From Streptomyces sp. NBC_01341 (GTDB lineage Bacteria; Actinomycetota; Actinomycetes; Streptomycetales; Streptomycetaceae), in NCBI RefSeq assembly GCF_035946055.1, contig NZ_CP108364.1, positions 6,138,001 to 6,202,000 on the forward strand: a stretch of DNA of 64,000 nucleotides, read 5' to 3'. The translations under genes were made by a program, and so were the position numbers. Under the pieces are notes generated by a model that saw nothing but the letters and a program-made list of their open reading frames with translations, searched no databases and had not been told where the DNA came from. Within the stretch, counting starts at the first letter, position 1, and every line of letters starts with the position of its first letter. Positions 39,178 through 46,934 of this stretch are shown piece after piece.

Positions 39178-39195
39178 GGTCAATCTCACTTGACC
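39178..39195. promoter_or_regulatory. Perfect inverted repeat upstream of the small HTH gene
   Basis: GGTCAA-TCTCAC-TTGACC, six-base arms with six-base spacer, about 60 bases before the minus-strand start at 39118 and 150 bases before fmt. Good shape for a dimeric HTH repressor site. Confidence 0.45.
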
Positions 39196-39288
39196 AACGC
39201 GTCACCCGGCCATGTGGTCACGCAAGAGGGGCGTATGTGCATGTGCGCGGGGCGCACGGGCGTGCGTACGCCCCCCGGCCCCGGGCTC

Positions 39289-39294
39289 TAGACT
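39289..39294 (+). promoter_or_regulatory. Candidate -10 box of fmt
   Basis: TAGACT, with a start about seven bases downstream giving a leader of roughly 45 bases before the fmt ATG. No strong -35. Confidence 0.4.
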
Positions 39295-39345
39295 GGTGCG
39301 CTGCTCGCCACGTCACGTTCCGGCCCGAGAGGCAGTGCGCCACCC

Positions 39346-40278
39346 ATGAAGCTCGTCTTCGCAGGCACCCCCGAGGTCGCCGTCCCCGCTCTGGACGCCC
39401 TGATCGCCTCCGACCGTCACGAGGTCGCCGCGGTGGTCACCCGCCCGGACGCCCCGGCCGGCCGGGGCCGCAGGCTGGTCGCCAGCCCGGTGGCCGAGCG
39501 TGCGGAGGAGGCGGGTATCGAGGTGCTCAAGCCCGTCAAGCCGCGCGACGAGGACTTCCTGGCCCGGCTGCGCGAGATCGCGCCCGACTGCTGCCCCGTC
39601 GTCGCCTACGGTGCGCTGCTGCCGAAGACCGCGCTGGACGTGCCGGCCCGCGGCTGGGTCAACCTGCACTTCTCGCTGCTGCCCGCCTGGCGCGGGGCAG
39701 CACCCGTGCAGCACGCGGTCATGGCCGGGGACGAGGTCACGGGGGCATCGACCTTCCTGATCGAGGTAGGGCTGGACTCGGGACCCGTGTACGGCGTGCT
39801 GACCGAGGAGGTCCGGCCCACCGACACCAGCGGTGATCTGCTCACCCGGCTCGCCTTCGCGGGCGCCGGTCTGCTCGTGGCGACCATGGACGGCATCGAG
39901 GACGGCACCCTGCACGCCGTTCCGCAGCCCGGCGAGGGGGTGACGCTCGCCCCCAAGATCACCGTGGAGGACGCCCAGGTGCAGTGGTCCGCGCCCGCGC
40001 TCCGCGTCGACCGTGTGGTGCGCGGCTGCACCCCCGCGCCGGGCGCGTGGACCCTGTTCCGGGGGGAACGCCTCAAGCTGGTCCAGGCCGTGCCGGTGCT
40101 CGACCGCACCGACCTGGCCCCCGGCGAGCTGTCCGTGGGCAAGAACAACGTCTACGCGGGCACCGGGTCGCACGCGGTCGAGCTCCTCTGGGTCCAGCCC
40201 CAGGGCAAGAAGCCGATGAGGGCCGCCGACTGGGCGCGCGGTGTGCGCATCGCCCACGGGGAGCTGCTGGGCCTCTGA
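39346..40278 (+). CDS. fmt: Methionyl-tRNA formyltransferase
   Basis: 310 residues; formylates initiator Met-tRNA. Catalytic core includes FAGTPEVAVPALDALI at the N-terminus, the formate-handling NLHFSLLPAWRGAAP motif with its His, and the Asp in GLDSGPVYG. The C-terminal OB domain covers about 205-305. ATG 39346 starts at the usual position. It is followed by a hairpin and then rsmB; no peptide deformylase gene is adjacent. Confidence 0.97.
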   Translation: MKLVFAGTPEVAVPALDALIASDRHEVAAVVTRPDAPAGRGRRLVASPVAERAEEAGIEVLKPVKPRDEDFLARLREIAPDCCPVVAYGALLPKTALDVPARGWVNLHFSLLPAWRGAAPVQHAVMAGDEVTGASTFLIEVGLDSGPVYGVLTEEVRPTDTSGDLLTRLAFAGAGLLVATMDGIEDGTLHAVPQPGEGVTLAPKITVEDAQVQWSAPALRVDRVVRGCTPAPGAWTLFRGERLKLVQAVPVLDRTDLAPGELSVGKNNVYAGTGSHAVELLWVQPQGKKPMRAADWARGVRIAHGELLGL

Positions 40279-40338
40279 GCCCGGGAGGACTGCCGCGTAC
40301 GCGAGCCCGGGGGGAGCCGCCGGGCCGGGGGGAGGGGC

Positions 40339-40373
40339 GGCCGGCCCCCGGGAACCTCCGGACCGGGCCGGCC
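40339..40373 (+). terminator. Hairpin between fmt and rsmB
   Basis: GGCCGGCC...CCGGGCCGGCC arms (40339-40351 and 40363-40373, with two unpaired C), 61 bases after fmt. A TACGCT -10-like box for rsmB follows at 40386. Confidence 0.5.
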
Positions 40374-40432
40374 CGCCGGGCGACGTACGCTGGACGGGTT
40401 CGTCCCCTCACCATCAGCGGAGCACCTTTCAC

Positions 40433-41866
40433 GTGAACGACCAGCAGCGTCGCCGTCCCGCCAAGCCGCACCGCCGTCCCAAGAAGGACCCGGTGCGCTT
40501 CCTCGCCTTCGAGGCGCTCAGGGCCGTCGACGAACGGGACGCGTACGCCAACCTCGTCCTCCCGCCGCTCCTGAAGAAGGCACGTGCCAAGGGTGACTTC
40601 GAGGGCCGGGACGCCGCGCTGGCCACCGAGCTGGTCTACGGCACCCTGCGCCGCCAGGGCACGTACGACGCGATCGTCGCCGCCTGCATCGACCGGCCCC
40701 TGCGCGAGGTCGACCCCCCGGTGCTGGACGTGCTCAACATGGGCGTCCACCAGCTGCTCGGCACCCGCATCCCCACCCACGCGGCGGTCTCCGCAAGCGT
40801 GGAACTGGCGCGGGTGGTCCTCGGTGAGGGCCGTGCCAAGTTCGTCAACGCCGTCCTGCGCAAGGTCACGGCACACGACCTCGACGGCTGGGTGGAGCGT
40901 GTGGCCCCCGCGTACGACGAGGACGCCGAGGAGAACCTCTCGGTCGTCCACTCCCACCCCCGCTGGATCGTCTCCGCGCTGTGGGACGCCCTCGGCGGCG
41001 GCCGCGCCGGCATCGAGGACCTGCTCGAAGCGGACAACGAACGCCCCGAGGTGACGCTCGTGGCGCGCCCCGGCCGCTCGACCACCGACGAGCTGCTGTC
41101 CGCCCTCGGCGAGGAGAACGGCCTTCCGGGGCGCTGGTCCCCGTACGCCGTGCGGATGGCCGAGGGCGGTGAGCCTGGCGCCCTGGCCGCCGTGCGGGAC
41201 GGCAGCGCGGGCGTGCAGGACGAGGGCAGCCAGCTCGTCGCCGCGGCCCTGGCAGCCGCCCCGGTCGAGGGCGGAGACACCCGGTGGCTCGACGGCTGTG
41301 CCGGCCCGGGCGGCAAGGCCGCCCTGCTGGCCGCGCTGGCCGCCGGACGAGGCGCGACGCTGCTCGCCGCGGAGAAGCAGCCGCACCGGGCCCGCCTCGT
41401 CGAGCGCACGCTGGCCGGCAACCCGGGCCCGTACCAGGTGATCACCGCCGACGGCACCCGGCCACCCTGGCGGCCCGGCTCCTTCGACCGCGTCCTGATG
41501 GACGTCCCGTGCTCCGGGCTCGGTGCACTGCGCCGGCGCCCCGAGTCCCGCTGGCGCCGCCGCCCGGAGGACCTGGAGAGCTTCGCCCCGCTCCAACGCG
41601 GCCTGTTGCGCGAGGCGTTGAAAGCGGTGCGGGTCGGCGGGGTCGTCGGTTACGCGACCTGCTCGCCGCACCTCGCGGAGACCCGGGTCGTCGTCGAGGA
41701 CGTGCTGAAGGGCCGTGGCGGCCCGTCCGTCGAGGCGGAGTGGATCGACGCCCGCCCGCTGATGCCCGGCGTGCCCGCGCTGGGTGACGGTCCTGATGTC
41801 CAGCTGTGGCCGCACCTGCACGGCACGGACGCCATGTACCTCGCCCTGCTGCGCCGGACGGGCTGA
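40433..41866 (+). CDS. rsmB: 16S rRNA (cytosine-967-C5)-methyltransferase
   Basis: 477 residues. N-terminal NusB-like RNA-binding domain (about 20-150, with PVRFLAFEALRAVDERDAYANLVLPPLL). C-terminal Rossmann methyltransferase: the SAM motif DGCAGPGGKAALLAAL, the DVPCSGLG motif IV and the catalytic cysteine in GYATCSPH. The basic RRRPAKPHRRPKK N-terminus is usual in actinobacteria. GTG 40433 with GGAG about ten bases upstream. Confidence 0.96.
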   Translation: MNDQQRRRPAKPHRRPKKDPVRFLAFEALRAVDERDAYANLVLPPLLKKARAKGDFEGRDAALATELVYGTLRRQGTYDAIVAACIDRPLREVDPPVLDVLNMGVHQLLGTRIPTHAAVSASVELARVVLGEGRAKFVNAVLRKVTAHDLDGWVERVAPAYDEDAEENLSVVHSHPRWIVSALWDALGGGRAGIEDLLEADNERPEVTLVARPGRSTTDELLSALGEENGLPGRWSPYAVRMAEGGEPGALAAVRDGSAGVQDEGSQLVAAALAAAPVEGGDTRWLDGCAGPGGKAALLAALAAGRGATLLAAEKQPHRARLVERTLAGNPGPYQVITADGTRPPWRPGSFDRVLMDVPCSGLGALRRRPESRWRRRPEDLESFAPLQRGLLREALKAVRVGGVVGYATCSPHLAETRVVVEDVLKGRGGPSVEAEWIDARPLMPGVPALGDGPDVQLWPHLHGTDAMYLALLRRTG

Positions 41867-42004
41867 CCGGCGGAGGGCCCGTCGGGTCCTGTGACCGCCG
41901 TCGGACTCGCGGAATCGCCGGGAATGCGCGAACCGTGATGATCCCGTGAGCCTTTGCGCCGCACCGGGGCGGGGAAGTGGCGCGGAGCATGGCAGGCTTG
42001 GGGC

Positions 42005-42688
42005 ATGGCCCAGATCAACCCCAGCATTCTGTCCGCCGATTTCGCACGCCTCGCCGAGGAGGCGAAGGCGGTCGAAGGCGCGGACTGGCTCCATGTCGAT
42101 GTCATGGACAACCACTTCGTGCCCAACCTCACGCTCGGTGTGCCCATCGTGGAGGCGCTGAGCAAGGCCACGGACACCCCGCTGGACTGCCACCTCATGA
42201 TCGAGGACGCCGATCGCTGGGCGCCCCAGTACGTCGAGGCCGGTGCGGGCTCCGTGACCTTCCACGCGGAGGCGGCGGCCGCACCGGTGCGCCTGGCCCG
42301 CGAGATCAGGGCCAAGGGGGCCCGTGCCTCCATGGCGCTGAAGCCCGCGACCCCCATCGAGCCCTACGAGGACCTGCTCCCCGAGCTCGACATGCTGCTG
42401 ATCATGACGGTCGAGCCGGGCTTCGGCGGTCAGTCGTTCCTGGACATCATGCTGCCGAAGATCCGCCGGACCCGTGACCTGATCTCGAAGCACGGCCTCG
42501 AACTGTGGCTGCAGGTCGACGGCGGGGTCTCGGCCACCACCATCGAGCGGTGCGCCGAGGCCGGCGCGGACGTGTTCGTCGCGGGATCGGCCGTGTACGG
42601 CGCCGAGGACCCGGCCCAGGCCGTGCGGGCGCTGCGCGCACGGGCCGAGACGGCGACGGCTTCCGCCCCCTGGGCGTGCGGCCACTGA
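42005..42688 (+). CDS. rpe: Ribulose-phosphate 3-epimerase
   Basis: 227 residues, TIM barrel. Metal and catalytic residues in the INPSILSADF start, WLHVDVMDNHFVPNLT (acid), CHLMI, EPGFGGQSF and VDGGVSATT segments. Interconverts ribulose-5-P and xylulose-5-P in the pentose phosphate pathway. ATG 42005 follows a -10-like CAGGCT by six bases, so it too may be leaderless. A SorC-type sugar-phosphate regulator follows. Confidence 0.96.
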   Translation: MAQINPSILSADFARLAEEAKAVEGADWLHVDVMDNHFVPNLTLGVPIVEALSKATDTPLDCHLMIEDADRWAPQYVEAGAGSVTFHAEAAAAPVRLAREIRAKGARASMALKPATPIEPYEDLLPELDMLLIMTVEPGFGGQSFLDIMLPKIRRTRDLISKHGLELWLQVDGGVSATTIERCAEAGADVFVAGSAVYGAEDPAQAVRALRARAETATASAPWACGH

Positions 42689-42766
42689 ACCAACCGCGGA
42701 TGAACGCGGCCCGACGGGCCGGATCAAGGATCGCCGGATCTGACAGGATGAAGGCGTATCGAGCGT

Positions 42767-43813
42767 GTGAACAGCAGTGAGGAGATCGCGGTGTCTGGCA
42801 TCTCGGCGGGTCGGTCAGCCATGCGGATGGGACCCGCGGAGCTGGTGCAGGCGGCGGCCATGGCGCGTCGCTTCTACCTCGAGGGAAAATCGAAGATCCA
42901 GATCGCCGAGGAGTTCGGCGTCAGCCGCTTCAAGGTGGCACGGGTTCTCGAGACGGCCCTCGAGCGTGATCTCGTGCGGATCGAGATCCGGGTACCGGCG
43001 GAGCTGGACGCGGAGCGTTCCGACGCGCTCAGGGCACGCTACGGCCTGCGGCACGCCGTCGTGGTCGAGTCCCCGGCGGAGGAGCAGGACGACGCCGCCG
43101 ACCCGGAGAACCTGGGCGAGGTCGCGGCAGAGCTGCTCGGCGAGCTGGTCAACGAGGGCGACGTGCTGGGGCTGGCCTGGGGCCGCTCCACCATCCACAT
43201 GGCGGCGGCGCTCGACCGGCTGCCGCCGTGCACGGTCGTGCAGCTGACGGGTGTCTACGACGCCGGGACGGCCGAGCGCGGCTCGGTCGAGGCAGTCCGC
43301 CGTGCCGCTCAGGTGTCCGGGGGCGAGGCTCACCCGATCTACGCCCCGATGCTGCTGCCCGATCCGGCGACGGCGGCCGCCCTGCGACACCAGACGGGCA
43401 TCGCCCGCGCCTTCGAGTACTTCGACAAGGTGACGGTCGCCGCGGTCTCCATCGGCTCCTGGGAGCCCGGCATCTCCACCGTGCACGACATGCTCTCGGA
43501 CGACGAGCGGGCCCATTACGCCTCGCTCGGCGTGGCCGCGGAGATGTCCGCGCACCTCTTCGACTCGGACGGCCGCCGGGTCGGCCGTGATCTCGGCGAG
43601 CGGTGCATCACGGTGGAGGCCGACAGGCTGCGCCGGATCCCCGAGGTCGTCGCCATCGCCGGCGGCCAGCGCAAGGCCGCGGCCATCGGCGCCGTGCTGC
43701 GCTCGGGACTCGTCACCAGCCTCGTGACGGACACCGCGGCCGCCGACTTCCTCCTCACCGAATCCGCCCCCGGGCAGCGGCCCGCCCTGGAGCGCGCCGA
43801 CCCGGACGACTGA
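42767..43813 (+). CDS. SorC/DeoR-type sugar-binding transcriptional regulator
   Basis: 348 residues (340 if started at GTG 42791). N-terminal helix-turn-helix (MARRFYLEGKSKIQIAEEFGVSRFKVARVL, about 33-62). C-terminal sugar-phosphate-binding isomerase-like domain (about 90-335), with VLGLAWGRST, VVQLTGVYD and a conserved GGQRKAAAIGAVLRSGL. Members sense phosphorylated sugars or polyols. It directly follows rpe, so a pentose phosphate may be the signal; that is inference. GAGGAG sits six bases before the internal GTG 42791, which is a serious alternative start. Confidence 0.92.
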   Translation: MNSSEEIAVSGISAGRSAMRMGPAELVQAAAMARRFYLEGKSKIQIAEEFGVSRFKVARVLETALERDLVRIEIRVPAELDAERSDALRARYGLRHAVVVESPAEEQDDAADPENLGEVAAELLGELVNEGDVLGLAWGRSTIHMAAALDRLPPCTVVQLTGVYDAGTAERGSVEAVRRAAQVSGGEAHPIYAPMLLPDPATAAALRHQTGIARAFEYFDKVTVAAVSIGSWEPGISTVHDMLSDDERAHYASLGVAAEMSAHLFDSDGRRVGRDLGERCITVEADRLRRIPEVVAIAGGQRKAAAIGAVLRSGLVTSLVTDTAAADFLLTESAPGQRPALERADPDD

Positions 43814-43840
43814 GCCCGGGGGACGACCGAGCCCGAGCAC

Positions 43841-43880
43841 GGCGGAGGCCGGGCACCCCGAGGGGTGCCCGGCCTCCGCC
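43841..43880. terminator. Bidirectional hairpin between convergent regulator and terpene synthase genes
   Basis: Perfect 19-bp complementarity (43841-43859 with 43862-43880; the innermost pairs form the loop). It lies between the stops of the plus-strand regulator and the minus-strand terpene synthase and can serve both. Confidence 0.85.
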
Positions 43881-43884
43881 CTGT

Positions 43885-44946
43885 TCAGTTCAGGACGCTG
43901 TCGGTGCCCGCGACGTGCCCGGCGCGGTCCGCGCCCACGCCGAAGACGGTCTCCTCCAGATACGCCCCGGGCTCCGAGTACTGGCTGACGTCCGCAGGGT
44001 TGTAGCGCGGAGTCTGCCGGGACCAGTCGAGGTTGCCCCGCATCCAGCTCCTCATCCCGTCGAGGTAGGGCACGAGCACGGCCGAGAGCCGCGGGTACAT
44101 GTCGAGCAGCTCCTCCTCGGCGGTGAGGAACCGCTCGGTCTCGGTAGCTATCTCGGCGCACACGTGCTCGAGCGCCTGCCGCTCCCCGTGGCCGCGGTGG
44201 TGGCGGACCAGGTGGACGAGGTTGTGGATCTCGCCGAGCACCTGCTCCTTCTCGTAGGAATAGACGTCGTTCGCCCAGCACACCACGTTGCAGGAGGCCT
44301 CCAGCGCCGTGATGAACCGGGGATCGTTGTGGACCCACTCCGGCGCCTCGACGCCGGCCACGATCTCGATCAGGTCCATGCACACGTGGATCGCCCCGGT
44401 GTGCCGCCGCCGGGCGATGTAGGTCGCCTCGGACGGCACGATGCCGTTGGCGCGGTTGCCCGCCTCCCAGGTCGTCGTGGTCGTCAGATACATCATGAGG
44501 TGCCAGGCGAAACGGGTGCGCCAGTGCGGGGCGGCCTGCGGAATCGTGCGATCCCACAGGTCGAACAGGGCGATGAGGGCGGCGGGTGCCTCCTCGCCCG
44601 GACCCGGGCGCTGTGCCGTTCCCTCGACCACGGCACGCATCTGCTCCACCACGTCGCGTACGCGTTCGGGGCTGCGGCCGAGATGTCCGTCGTCCAGCTG
44701 GTCGTCTACGAGGAACAGCCAGACGAACCAGTCGGCGACGAGGTCGAGGTGTTCGCTGTTCGCCGTGGGATAGACCATCCCCACGAAGGCGCCGAAGTCG
44801 GCCTGCTCGAAGCGCTGTCTCGCGGACTCCCGGTGCACCAGGCCGGTGGTCCGGATCCAGGTGCTGAGGTGCTCGCGGGTGTGTCCCACATACGGATTGC
44901 TCCGCTGGGGGAACGGGCAGAAGATGTCAGGCAGTTCGTTCTCCAC
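43885..44946 (-). CDS. Class I terpene synthase (probable sesquiterpene cyclase)
   Basis: 353 residues from GTG 44946. The aspartate-rich motif DDQLDD (81-86) follows FVWLFLV. The pyrophosphate-sensing arginine is R180, exactly 46 residues before the NSE triad NDVYSYEKE (N226, S230, E234). The C-terminal Arg-Tyr pair is in RQTPRY. All magnesium and diphosphate ligands are therefore present. Size and single-domain build fit bacterial sesquiterpene cyclases; the product cannot be told from sequence. No prenyl transferase, P450 or methyltransferase is adjacent, so the hydrocarbon or alcohol may be the end product. A longer frame upstream is not conserved-looking. Confidence 0.92.
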   Translation of the reverse strand: MENELPDIFCPFPQRSNPYVGHTREHLSTWIRTTGLVHRESARQRFEQADFGAFVGMVYPTANSEHLDLVADWFVWLFLVDDQLDDGHLGRSPERVRDVVEQMRAVVEGTAQRPGPGEEAPAALIALFDLWDRTIPQAAPHWRTRFAWHLMMYLTTTTTWEAGNRANGIVPSEATYIARRRHTGAIHVCMDLIEIVAGVEAPEWVHNDPRFITALEASCNVVCWANDVYSYEKEQVLGEIHNLVHLVRHHRGHGERQALEHVCAEIATETERFLTAEEELLDMYPRLSAVLVPYLDGMRSWMRGNLDWSRQTPRYNPADVSQYSEPGAYLEETVFGVGADRAGHVAGTDSVLN

Positions 44947-45066
44947 AGGCGGATCCCCGTCCTCTCCGGTCAAACACGTGTCAGGTGTTCCGGGCCCATC
45001 GGCGGCGCTGCCGCTACCGTAGAGACCTGCGGATTTCAAGCTACCTGACACTCTGTCACCCGGTCT

Positions 45067-45082
45067 AGCGATAGTGATCGCT
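45067..45082. promoter_or_regulatory. Inverted repeat upstream of the terpene synthase
   Basis: AGCGAT-AGTG-ATCGCT, perfect six-base arms, about 120 bases upstream of the terpene synthase start and 180 before guaB1. Possible operator for either gene. Confidence 0.4.
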
Positions 45083-45239
45083 CGGAAGCGAATCCTGATC
45101 GCCGGGCGAGCGAAACCTGTTCGGGTAAGGTCCATGGGTAAGGCAGGTTTCCACTTGCCCGGCCCCCGGGCGGTTCCCTTGGAGGAACTGACGAACGCGG
45201 GGGTCCATCGCTGTGTCTTCGTGGAAACGACCTGCACCG

Positions 45240-45251
45240 TTTCATATGAAA
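45240..45251. promoter_or_regulatory. AT-rich 12-bp perfect palindrome at the guaB1 start
   Basis: TTTCATATGAAA sits 11 bases before the ATG at 45263, where a ribosome-binding site or operator would be. It is conspicuous against more than 70 percent GC surroundings. Confidence 0.5.
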
Positions 45252-45262
45252 AAATGGGTGTT

Positions 45263-46729
45263 ATGCGTTTTCTTGAGCCCGGCACCGGTCGGTACACGGC
45301 CGCCCCCTCGGTCCACTACGACCTCACGTACGACGACGTCTTCATGGTTCCCGGCCGCTCCGCGGTCGGCTCCCGGCAGGCCGTGGACCTCTCCTCGCCG
45401 GACGGCAGCGGCACCACCATCCCCCTGGTCGTCGCCAACATGACCGCGATCGCCGGTCGCCGGATGGCCGAGACGATCGCCCGCCGCGGCGGACTGGTCG
45501 TGATCCCCCAGGACATCCCGATCGAGGTCGTCACCGAGGTCATCGGCTGGGTCAAGAAGCGCCATCTCGTGCTCGACACGCCGATCGTGCTCGCCCCCGG
45601 CCAGACGGTCGCCGACGCGCTGTCCCTGCTGCACAAGCGGGCGCACGGCGCGGGCGTCGTCGTCGACGCCGAGAACCGGCCCGTCGGGGTCGTCACCGAC
45701 CACGACCTGACCGGCGTGGACCGCTTCACCCAGCTCTCCGAGGTCATGTCGAAGGACCTGGTCGTGCTCGACGCGGACATCGACCCGCGCGAGGCCTTCA
45801 ACAAGCTCGACGGCGCCAACCGCAAGCTCGCACCCGCCGTCGACGCGGACGGCCGGCTGGTCGGCATCCTCACCCGGAAGGCCGCCCTGCGTGCCACGCT
45901 CTACACCCCGGCCACCGACGCCGACGGCAGGCTGCGGATCGCTGCGGCCGTCGGGATCAACGGTGACGTGGCCGGCAAGGCCAAGCAGCTCCTGGACGCG
46001 GGGGCCGACACGCTGGTCGTGGACACCGCGCACGGACACCAGGAATCCATGATCAGCGCGGTCGCCGCCGTACGGGGGCTCGACCCGGCCGTGCCGATCG
46101 TCGCGGGCAACGTGGTGTCCGCCCAGGGTGTGCGCGACCTGATCGAGGCCGGTGCCGACATCATCAAGGTCGGTGTGGGCCCCGGCGCCATGTGCACCAC
46201 GCGCATGATGACCGGTGTCGGCAGGCCGCAGTTCTCCGCCGTGCTGGAGTGCGCCGCCGAGGCGAAGAAGCACGGCAAGCACGTCTGGGCCGACGGAGGT
46301 GTCCGGCACCCGCGCGACGTCGCCATGGCGCTCGCGGCCGGTGCTTCCAACGTCATGATCGGGTCCTGGTTCGCCGGCACGTACGAGTCGCCCGGTGACC
46401 TCCAGCAGGCCGCCGACGGGCGGTTCTACAAGGAGTCCTTCGGGATGGCCTCGGCCCGCGCGGTCAAGAACCGGACCTCGGAGGAGTCCGCCTACGACCG
46501 CGCGCGCAAAGCGCTCTTCGAGGAGGGCATCTCCACCTCTCGGATGTTCCTCGACCCGAGCCGTCCCGGCGTCGAGGACCTGATCGACTCGATCATCGCC
46601 GGTGTCCGTTCCTCCTGCACGTACGCGGGTGCCGCCTCGCTCGAGGAGTTCTCGGAGAAGGCCGTCGTGGGTGTGCAGAGCGCCGCCGGTTACGCGGAGG
46701 GCAAGCCGCTGCACGCCAGCTGGAACTGA
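45263..46729 (+). CDS. guaB1: GuaB1-type IMP dehydrogenase/GMP reductase family protein
   Basis: 488 residues. TIM barrel with an inserted CBS-domain pair (about 97-210). The catalytic cysteine is C311 in GVGPGAMCTTRMMTG, with the flanking FGMASARA phosphate loop and the KNRTSEE-like flap. The CBS insertion and overall sequence are those of the actinobacterial GuaB1 group, shown in mycobacteria to be a GMP reductase rather than an IMP dehydrogenase (family knowledge). Start is uncertain: ATG 45263 gives the usual MRFL start, ATG 45254 is three codons upstream. No good Shine-Dalgarno sequence is seen. Confidence 0.9.
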   Translation: MRFLEPGTGRYTAAPSVHYDLTYDDVFMVPGRSAVGSRQAVDLSSPDGSGTTIPLVVANMTAIAGRRMAETIARRGGLVVIPQDIPIEVVTEVIGWVKKRHLVLDTPIVLAPGQTVADALSLLHKRAHGAGVVVDAENRPVGVVTDHDLTGVDRFTQLSEVMSKDLVVLDADIDPREAFNKLDGANRKLAPAVDADGRLVGILTRKAALRATLYTPATDADGRLRIAAAVGINGDVAGKAKQLLDAGADTLVVDTAHGHQESMISAVAAVRGLDPAVPIVAGNVVSAQGVRDLIEAGADIIKVGVGPGAMCTTRMMTGVGRPQFSAVLECAAEAKKHGKHVWADGGVRHPRDVAMALAAGASNVMIGSWFAGTYESPGDLQQAADGRFYKESFGMASARAVKNRTSEESAYDRARKALFEEGISTSRMFLDPSRPGVEDLIDSIIAGVRSSCTYAGAASLEEFSEKAVVGVQSAAGYAEGKPLHASWN

Positions 46730-46760
46730 CCCCGACGCACCCTGGCGGCTCGTCGCGTCA

Positions 46761-46801
46761 CAGGTGCCCCTCCCGGGCGGTCGACCCGGGAGGGGCACCT
46801 G
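46761..46801. terminator. Strong hairpin after guaB1
   Basis: Perfect 17-bp stem (46761-46777 with 46785-46801), seven-base loop, 31 bases after the stop. Confidence 0.85.
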
Positions 46802-46873
46802 TGCGCAGGGCCGTCGGCGAGGTGCGCGTGATCGTTTTTTCGTGTCCGAGCGTTCTTGTCCGCCTTCAACTCG

Positions 46874-46890
46874 CTTACAGAATAAGTAAG
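46874..46890. promoter_or_regulatory. Inverted repeat in the aldehyde dehydrogenase promoter region
   Basis: CTTAC-AGAATAA-GTAAG, five-base arms, in an AT-rich patch 44 bases upstream of the ALDH start. It overlaps a plausible promoter (TTGTCC at 46855, AGAATA about 18 bases on). Confidence 0.4.
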
Positions 46891-46934
46891 ATGAGTTTCC
46901 TTCAACTGCCTGCCTCTCTGCGGTAAGGGATCTC

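Larger units (their letters stand above)
44947..45262. other. Divergent intergenic region between terpene synthase and guaB1
   Basis: 316 bases with two features of note: an inverted repeat at 45067-45082 and an AT-rich palindrome at 45240-45251, both listed separately. A G/C hairpin-like stretch is present around 45155-45175. No gene seen. Confidence 0.5.

Noticed and set aside
44947..45297. N-terminal extension of the terpene synthase
   Set aside because: The extra 117 codons cross the guaB1 start region and are low-complexity; the GTG at 44946 fits the usual terpene synthase length.
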